This document shows positions 59,373 through 64,000 of a DNA stretch of 64,000 bases, piece after piece. Source of the DNA: Halobacteriovorax sp. (GTDB lineage: Bacteria; Bdellovibrionota; Bacteriovoracia; Bacteriovoracales; Bacteriovoracaceae). Both the position numbers and the translations under genes were made by a program. How positions within the stretch are numbered: position 1 is the stretch's first letter; the number at the start of each line of letters is the position of its first letter. The notes under the pieces were generated by a model. The model ran no database searches, was not told the DNA's origin, and worked only from the letters and a program-made list of their open reading frames with translations. Location of the stretch: NCBI GenBank assembly GCA_002720865.1, contig PBIO01000014.1, forward strand, positions 248,001 through 312,000, read 5' to 3'.

Positions 59373-60731
59373 TTACTTTCCCGTAAATTCTTTAAAGGTT
59401 TTCTCTAATATTTCAAAAATTTCATTAATATGCTCCTCATTTAAACAGAGTGGGAGTAGGAATCTAATCTTGTAAGGATTCTTTCCGCAGGAAAAACATA
59501 TTATTCCATTGTTAAAAAGCTTCTTTATAAAATTTGCTGTGTCCTCTTTGTTTCCATCTTTTATCTGGAAAGCAAACATCAATCCTATTCCAGAGGTAGA
59601 ATTAAAAAAGCCTTGGCTACTCTTATTAAGGAGATTCATTTTTTGCTCAAAAATAGTCCTGATTTCTTCGACTCTTCCCCCGGTTCCAAAAAAATTACCC
59701 ATGGTAAGATATTTTAAAATCTTTCTTCCTGCCTTGATTGAAGAAAGAGACCCTTGAAATGTACCAGCAATTAATCCAGGATTTGGGTTAAGTTCATTTG
59801 AAAATAATGTTCCACAAGACTGAAGAGCCTTGCCTACAGTCACCACATCTGGGAATTCATGTAGGTCAAGTTTTTGGAAAGCAAAAAGTTCGCCTGTTCT
59901 ACCGAATGATTGAATTTCATCTATCCAAATAAAAAGCTTCTTTTCTTTGGCCCATTTAAAAATGGCTACGTATAGCTCTCTTGGGTAAACATTAAACCCA
60001 CCCTCACCTTGAACTAGCTCCAGGGTAATCGCACAATGTTGGTCAGTGTAAATCGATTCCAAATTTGAGATGGTCTCATTTATCTGTTCTTCAGTATTAC
60101 TATTTTCTGAAATGGGGAAATGATCCACTTCTAAAAGAGTAGGCATTCCTTTTTTATAATCTAAGTTGTGAGTAATATCCTGAGTGGCTATCGAGCGGCC
60201 AGCAAAACACTTTTGAGCAGCAAGAATTCTTGTTTTTCCATCTGACTTTTGCCAAATCATTTTAATTGCATTGTCATTGGCGAAACTGCCTGAACCAGCA
60301 AACCAAAAATGTTTTAGGTTAGATTTTGTCACAGAAGAAACAAGCTCTTTAGATAATTCAATTGGATCTTCATATAAATGAAGATTACCAGTCATTAAAG
60401 TATCCATTGTTGCGGCTTCAAGGCAGGACTTGATAAAAATGGGGTGAGAATGACCTAAAAGGTTGACTCCTATACTAGATATTAAGTCATACTTTACAGA
60501 TCCGTCTTGAAGTTCTGTAAACGGTCCATGTCCTCTTCCAGTAGCTAGGAGTGGATAAAAGAACCCTCGACCTCTGATCTTCTCGTACTCTAATAATTTT
60601 TTTGATACTAGCTCCGCCTTTTCCGGGTCGGGCGCACGGGTTTTCATAAACTCGTGTTGAGCAATTAGAATTTCTGAAAAAAGATGATTAATTTGGTCAT
60701 CTATTTTTGGATTATTAACACCTAAACTCAT
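59373..60731 (-). CDS. class III aminotransferase, AstC-like
   Basis: A 452-residue PLP-dependent aminotransferase of the acetylornithine/succinylornithine branch. It shows WFAGSGSFANDNAIKM, LELVQGEGGFNVYP, IWIDEIQSFGRTGELFAF with the PLP-contacting Asp, and TVGKALQSCG with the likely Lys. Its place before astA and astD suggests succinylornithine transamination (AstC). However, the N-terminal region (RGRGFFYPLLATGRGHGPF) is not typical, so other omega-amino substrates remain possible. The gene leads the three-gene operon. Confidence 0.8.
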   Translation of the reverse strand: MSLGVNNPKIDDQINHLFSEILIAQHEFMKTRAPDPEKAELVSKKLLEYEKIRGRGFFYPLLATGRGHGPFTELQDGSVKYDLISSIGVNLLGHSHPIFIKSCLEAATMDTLMTGNLHLYEDPIELSKELVSSVTKSNLKHFWFAGSGSFANDNAIKMIWQKSDGKTRILAAQKCFAGRSIATQDITHNLDYKKGMPTLLEVDHFPISENSNTEEQINETISNLESIYTDQHCAITLELVQGEGGFNVYPRELYVAIFKWAKEKKLFIWIDEIQSFGRTGELFAFQKLDLHEFPDVVTVGKALQSCGTLFSNELNPNPGLIAGTFQGSLSSIKAGRKILKYLTMGNFFGTGGRVEEIRTIFEQKMNLLNKSSQGFFNSTSGIGLMFAFQIKDGNKEDTANFIKKLFNNGIICFSCGKNPYKIRFLLPLCLNEEHINEIFEILEKTFKEFTGK

Positions 60732-60803
60732 TTTTGAACCAGCCTGAAGCAGTGGGACATTATTGCTTATTGCTAAATAAACCCCAGAAAGGATAATTAA
60801 GTT

Positions 60804-61469
60804 ATGGAGAATATTAGCATGGAATCACTTCTAAAGTCATTACGTGAACAATATCAAAGCAGCGACTTTGAAGCTGTTAAGACGAGCCTTATCGACAATA
60901 AAGATGCCTTTGATAAAGGTGAGTTTCACTACAATTTAGGTACGGTCTATTCAAAAACAGGGAATTATGCTGTTGGTCGGTACCACCTAGAAAAGGCTGT
61001 TTATGAAGGTTATGATACGGCCGCTACAAAGCATAATCTTAAAATTGTGAAAGATAAACTTTCGACTCAAGACCTTAGCACCTCCCAGTCTATTGATGAT
61101 GTACTTTTATCAAAATCAATTTCCTATGGTCCCGATTTTTTTATCTTTGTGACTTTAATTTTTCTGGTGGTTTCTATTGTCCTTTTCAATAAAAAAGTCG
61201 TGAAAAGGTGGGGCGTAGCCATACTTATATTATTGTCACTTACCCCAATTACAGCAAAACACTTCTATTTAGATAATTTAAATATAGCTGTGCTTTTTAA
61301 CGACTCTAATGTCTATGAAGGCCCTAGTGGAATATTTGAAAAAACGGGTGAGATACCAAAAGGTGCAAAAGTACTTGTTGGTAAGACAATAGACGGTTGG
61401 TTTTTTATTGAAAGACCAGTTGAATATGTGGGCTGGATAAAAATGAATGACGTAGGGATTTTAAAATGA
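60804..61469 (+). CDS. TPR, membrane and SH3b protein (BatE-like)
   Basis: A 221-residue protein. Residues 1-80 contain two TPR-like repeats (GEFHYNLGTVYSKTGNYAVG). Two membrane helices lie near 110-150 (FFIFVTLIFLVVSIVLF and WGVAILILLSLTPI). An SH3b-like domain ends the chain (SNVYEGPSGIFEKTGEIPKG, then WFFIERPVEYVGWI). This order recalls BatE-type proteins of aerotolerance operons, but no BatA-D genes are nearby. Its stop overlaps the next ATG (ATGA). Confidence 0.75.
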   Translation: MENISMESLLKSLREQYQSSDFEAVKTSLIDNKDAFDKGEFHYNLGTVYSKTGNYAVGRYHLEKAVYEGYDTAATKHNLKIVKDKLSTQDLSTSQSIDDVLLSKSISYGPDFFIFVTLIFLVVSIVLFNKKVVKRWGVAILILLSLTPITAKHFYLDNLNIAVLFNDSNVYEGPSGIFEKTGEIPKGAKVLVGKTIDGWFFIERPVEYVGWIKMNDVGILK

Positions 61470-62089
61470 GCTATGAAAATGAAATATCTGAGAAATTAGA
61501 AAAAAAAGAAGCTCTTCCTGAAAAGTTAGATATTTCAATGCTAAAATATTTTTGGCAGGCGAATCCTCTTTCATCTGTGAAGGGTGGAAATATTCCTAAA
61601 TTTTTAAGAAAGATTGGAGTCCTTAAAAACTTTTCTGATAATGAGCTAAGATTATTATCACAATCGCTACACCTAAGAAGTTTTGAGAATAAAGAGGTTA
61701 TTTTTAGACAGCATGACTTAGGTGTAGGTTTTTACTTCATCTATTCTGGAAATGTTGATGTTACTGTTGATTCAGGTAAAGGAGCTGAAGAAAGTGAAAA
61801 TTACTTACTCTCTTTAGATAAATATGATTATTTTGGAGAACTCGCTTTGCTTCAAGATAATAGTGCAAGAAATGCTACCGTAGTTGCAAGAGGTAATACT
61901 GAATTGCTTGGAATTTTTAAACCAGATATTGAATCTCTAATTTTGAACCACCCTATTGTAGCCGCGAAGCTTCTTCAGTCTGTGTCGTTGATTATTGCCA
62001 ACAGGTTATTTTCGGTAACGAGGGAAGTTAGGGCCCTAAAATATAAGTTAACTCAAAGAAAAATGGGAAAAGATGGAAGCAAAGGCTAG
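61466..62089 (+). CDS. cyclic nucleotide-binding domain protein
   Basis: A 207-residue protein with a CRP-like cNMP-binding fold: NKEVIFRQHDLGVGFYFIYS, YDYFGELALLQDNSARNATV, and VVARGNTELLGIFKPD. The phosphate-binding cassette has FGELALLQDNSAR, with the Arg that holds the cyclic phosphate in most family members. There is no helix-turn-helix after it, so it is not a transcription factor. It probably modulates a membrane partner such as the permease gene that overlaps its end by 17 bases. Confidence 0.82.
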   Translation: MSYENEISEKLEKKEALPEKLDISMLKYFWQANPLSSVKGGNIPKFLRKIGVLKNFSDNELRLLSQSLHLRSFENKEVIFRQHDLGVGFYFIYSGNVDVTVDSGKGAEESENYLLSLDKYDYFGELALLQDNSARNATVVARGNTELLGIFKPDIESLILNHPIVAAKLLQSVSLIIANRLFSVTREVRALKYKLTQRKMGKDGSKG

Positions 62090-63125
62090 TTCTTCTAAAA
62101 AGGAATGGCTAAGGCTTATCTTCTTTTTTAGTATTATCTTAATTTTTGGGGGAGCTCTTTTGAGTCTACCCAGGGCAGCCATTCCACTAACCATTGCTTA
62201 TGTTATTTACCTCATTGTTAGTCCTGCGTTGCCAACGCTGGCGAAGTTAGGATTAAGCAAAGGGTTTTCGATCGCTTTATTATTCGTTGCCTTGTTGTTT
62301 TTCTTTATTTATCCGATTGTCAAAGTAGTGCCTACAATTACACGGGAGGCAAAAGAGTTTAAAGATAATATTCCACGTATCGAAAGATATGTTGAAACTC
62401 AGTACAGTAAATCGCGTGCAGTAATCAAAGATAAAACAGGATACGAAATTCCTAGTAAGTATGTATCGGAGGTCATTGAAGTCGCGAGAAAAGGTACTGC
62501 TAATTTTTTATTAAACCTTCCGCAAGTTCTAGCCTCATTTCTAGAGTGGATCTTGCTTGTTCCGCTATTTTTATTTTTTCTTCTAAAAGACGCAACCAGT
62601 TTTAAAAGATCGATCCTAAGACTAACGCCAAATTCAATTTTTGAAAGATTTTACTACTTATCTCACAAGTTTAATTCTCAGCTTGGAGACTATATTTTTG
62701 CAAAGTTTGTTGAAGCCAGCATTGTGGGAATAATTATTACAAGTGGCTTATTAATCTTAGATATAAAATTCTCTTTATTGCTCGGTTTAGTGGCAGGTAT
62801 GACAAATGTGATTCCTTATGTTGGGCCTGTGTTAGGAACAATACCAGCGATTGTTCTCGGGTTCGCTGAATATGGAACAACACCCACAACTGGTGCCATA
62901 GTCCTCCTGTATTTGATAGCTAATACAATTGATATCGGAATTGTATTCCCGATACTTGTTTCCAAAATAGTTGATCTTCATCCTGTGGTTGTTGTTATGT
63001 CAGTGATTCTAGGATCTCAGTATCTTGGGATCTTAGGAATGGTAGTCTCAATACCCTTAGCTGCCGCAGTGAAGCTTATAATTATCGAGATTTACAACGA
63101 AGTATACTCTGATAGGAACCGATAA
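62073..63125 (+). CDS. AI-2E-type (PerM/YdiK family) permease
   Basis: A 350-residue protein with about seven to eight membrane helices. It has the family pattern ITIAYVIYLIVSPALPTLAK at the start, and the middle GDYIFAKFVEASIVGIIITS and NVIPYVGPVLGTIPAIVLGF. This family includes AI-2 exporters and Na/H antiporter-like members. The substrate is not known. The gene is translated from inside the cNMP-binding gene and may be controlled by it. Confidence 0.8.
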   Translation: MEAKASSSKKEWLRLIFFFSIILIFGGALLSLPRAAIPLTIAYVIYLIVSPALPTLAKLGLSKGFSIALLFVALLFFFIYPIVKVVPTITREAKEFKDNIPRIERYVETQYSKSRAVIKDKTGYEIPSKYVSEVIEVARKGTANFLLNLPQVLASFLEWILLVPLFLFFLLKDATSFKRSILRLTPNSIFERFYYLSHKFNSQLGDYIFAKFVEASIVGIIITSGLLILDIKFSLLLGLVAGMTNVIPYVGPVLGTIPAIVLGFAEYGTTPTTGAIVLLYLIANTIDIGIVFPILVSKIVDLHPVVVVMSVILGSQYLGILGMVVSIPLAAAVKLIIIEIYNEVYSDRNR

Positions 63126-63213
63126 TCGCTTGTTGCTTTACTAATTTTGGCTCTAAATGATAGACTAGCCCTGTAGATCATATCTCATGATTTCAGACAG
63201 TTAGGGTTTTGTT

Positions 63214-63960
63214 TTGAACAAATTATTATCTATTCTATTCATAAGTCTTATTTTTTTAATGTCTTGTAGTACTCAACGTCCAAGTGGAAAAACTGAGGCG
63301 GAGATTCTCTTTAAAGAAGCACAAATGCTGATCGAAGACGGTCGTTATTTGATGGCAACAGAAAAGCTTAACTCTCTTCGTTCACAGTTTCCCTATAGTT
63401 ACTACGCTACTCATGCGGAACTTCTTCAGGCAGATATTTTATTTGAACAGGAAAGTTATGTTGAGGCAGCTTCGGCTTATATACTTTTTAAGGACTTTCA
63501 TCCGAGGCATAAAAAGATGGCTTATGTTGTCTGGAGAATCGCTGAAGCTTTTAATAACCAAAGACCGCCTTCTTATGACAGAGATTTATCCCCTTTATAC
63601 GAAGCAATTAAGTACTACGATGAACTATTAAGAGTGTATTCTGGCTCCGAATATACAAAAGGTGGTCGAGAAAAAATTGAAGAGTGTAAAAAGTTACTAG
63701 AGAAGAAAGAGAGATATATAGCGGATTTTTATTTTAAAACTGATGTTTATCAAGCAGCCAGATACCGATATTTAGATATTCTAAAGAACTTCTCAAGTAG
63801 AAATTTAAGAGATCATTCGATAGTTAGAGTAATGAAAGCATCGCTAGAATTAAAAGAACCTGAGAAGTGTAAAGTACACTTTAAAAACTTTTCAGGTGAG
63901 CTAAAGGGCTCTGTTAAGAAGACCGTTGATGGAATTTTAGCTAAATGTACTAATATTTAA
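63214..63960 (+). CDS. bamD: outer membrane assembly lipoprotein BamD
   Basis: A 248-residue lipoprotein starting at TTG (AGGG eight bases upstream), with the lipobox FLMSC. It carries TPR-type repeats: ILFKEAQMLIEDGRYLMATE, LRSQFPYSYYATHAELLQAD, and AYILFKDFHPRHKKMAYVVW (the conserved BamD pattern of Phe-Pro-x-Ser/Tyr-x-x-Ala and Phe-x-x-x-His-Pro). BamD is the essential partner of BamA that inserts barrel proteins, for example the porin-like proteins of this window. Confidence 0.9.
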   Translation: MNKLLSILFISLIFLMSCSTQRPSGKTEAEILFKEAQMLIEDGRYLMATEKLNSLRSQFPYSYYATHAELLQADILFEQESYVEAASAYILFKDFHPRHKKMAYVVWRIAEAFNNQRPPSYDRDLSPLYEAIKYYDELLRVYSGSEYTKGGREKIEECKKLLEKKERYIADFYFKTDVYQAARYRYLDILKNFSSRNLRDHSIVRVMKASLELKEPEKCKVHFKNFSGELKGSVKKTVDGILAKCTNI

Positions 63961-63969
63961 GGGGGAATA

Positions 63970-64000
63970 TTGGAAAACTTATCAAAAACAGATTTGGTTA
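63970..64000 (+). CDS. probable start of next gene (partial, runs off window)
   Basis: GGGGGA at 63961-63966 is followed by a TTG at 63970 and an open frame to the edge ((M)ENLSKTDLV). The short spacing and position just after bamD suggest a co-transcribed gene. Only ten codons are visible, so the product cannot be named. Confidence 0.4.
   Translation, partial: MENLSKTDLV

Noticed and set aside
63099-63125. ACCGATAA at the end of the permease gene as a FliA -10 for bamD
   Set aside because: No -35 of the right type lies upstream, and the sequence is coding.
1-64000. CRISPR arrays, insertion sequences and prophage genes
   Set aside because: No repeated spacer-like units, transposase motifs or phage structural genes were seen on either strand.

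Overview
The window looks like a chromosomal stretch from a low-GC, double-membrane (diderm) bacterium, most likely a Bdellovibrionota member of the Bacteriovorax/Halobacteriovorax type. This is an inference. The grounds are AT-rich DNA, BamD, an LptF/G permease and Lgt (an outer membrane is present), many exported proteins with no recognisable family, a fused isobutyryl-CoA mutase, amino-acid catabolic operons, and FliA-like and sigma-54-like promoters in front of orphan genes. No phage, insertion sequence, CRISPR array or rRNA was seen. Coding is dense and no gene-free gap exceeds about 180 bases.

Layout. 1-4.4 kb: the end of ligA, then radA (apparently starting at ATA), a small pilin-like gene with glpK on the minus strand, and a TlpA-type thioredoxin. 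4.3-15.3 kb: a long minus-strand run. It reads, in transcription order, an outer-membrane protein, a CFI-box protein, an LptF/G permease, an ArnT-like glycosyltransferase, def, fmt, rpe, hutH, hutU and hutI; most of its genes overlap or nearly touch. 15.3-24.8 kb: galU, an exported orphan, priA, a FliA-promoted exported coiled-coil protein, a beta-barrel protein with a strong sigma-70 promoter, and a class A PBP. 24.9-27.6 kb: tRNA-Gln, prs, pth and ychF. 27.6-32.2 kb: a soluble lytic transglycosylase, a HAMP-like membrane protein and a sigma-54-promoted exported orphan ending in a good terminator. 32.2-35.8 kb: etfA, etfB, an acyl-CoA dehydrogenase, folK and a tiny lipoprotein. 35.7-40.2 kb: a barrel-like protein, a FliA-promoted LysM lipoprotein, an inactive M48-like lipoprotein, and an AmgK/MurU-like pair. 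40-48.3 kb: two ferredoxins, small orphans, a TIM-barrel endonuclease-IV-like protein, a CHASE2 histidine kinase with an NtrC-type regulator, and lgt. 48.4-54.8 kb: icmF, a PduO-type adenosyltransferase, an FHA protein, an A-type Fe-S carrier and a YgfZ-TPR fusion. 54.8-60.7 kb: an HExxH protein just behind tRNA-Asn, a small orphan, and an astC-astA-astD-like arginine operon. 60.8-64 kb: a TPR/SH3b membrane protein, a cNMP-binding protein, an AI-2E-type permease, bamD and the start of another gene.

Together the metabolic genes point to an amino-acid-fed lifestyle: histidine to formimino-glutamate (hutHUI), arginine/ornithine succinylation (ast), and branched or short acyl-CoA handling (acyl-CoA dehydrogenase, ETF, IcmF with its adenosyltransferase). 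The most unusual features are regulatory. There are three good and one weaker FliA-type promoters and a consensus-matching sigma-54 promoter, all in front of genes of unknown or poorly known function. There is a textbook intrinsic terminator inside the start of a coding region, several candidate leaderless or near-leaderless genes, and an HExxH gene that starts seven bases after a tRNA. All family assignments come from reading motifs by eye; no database search was run.
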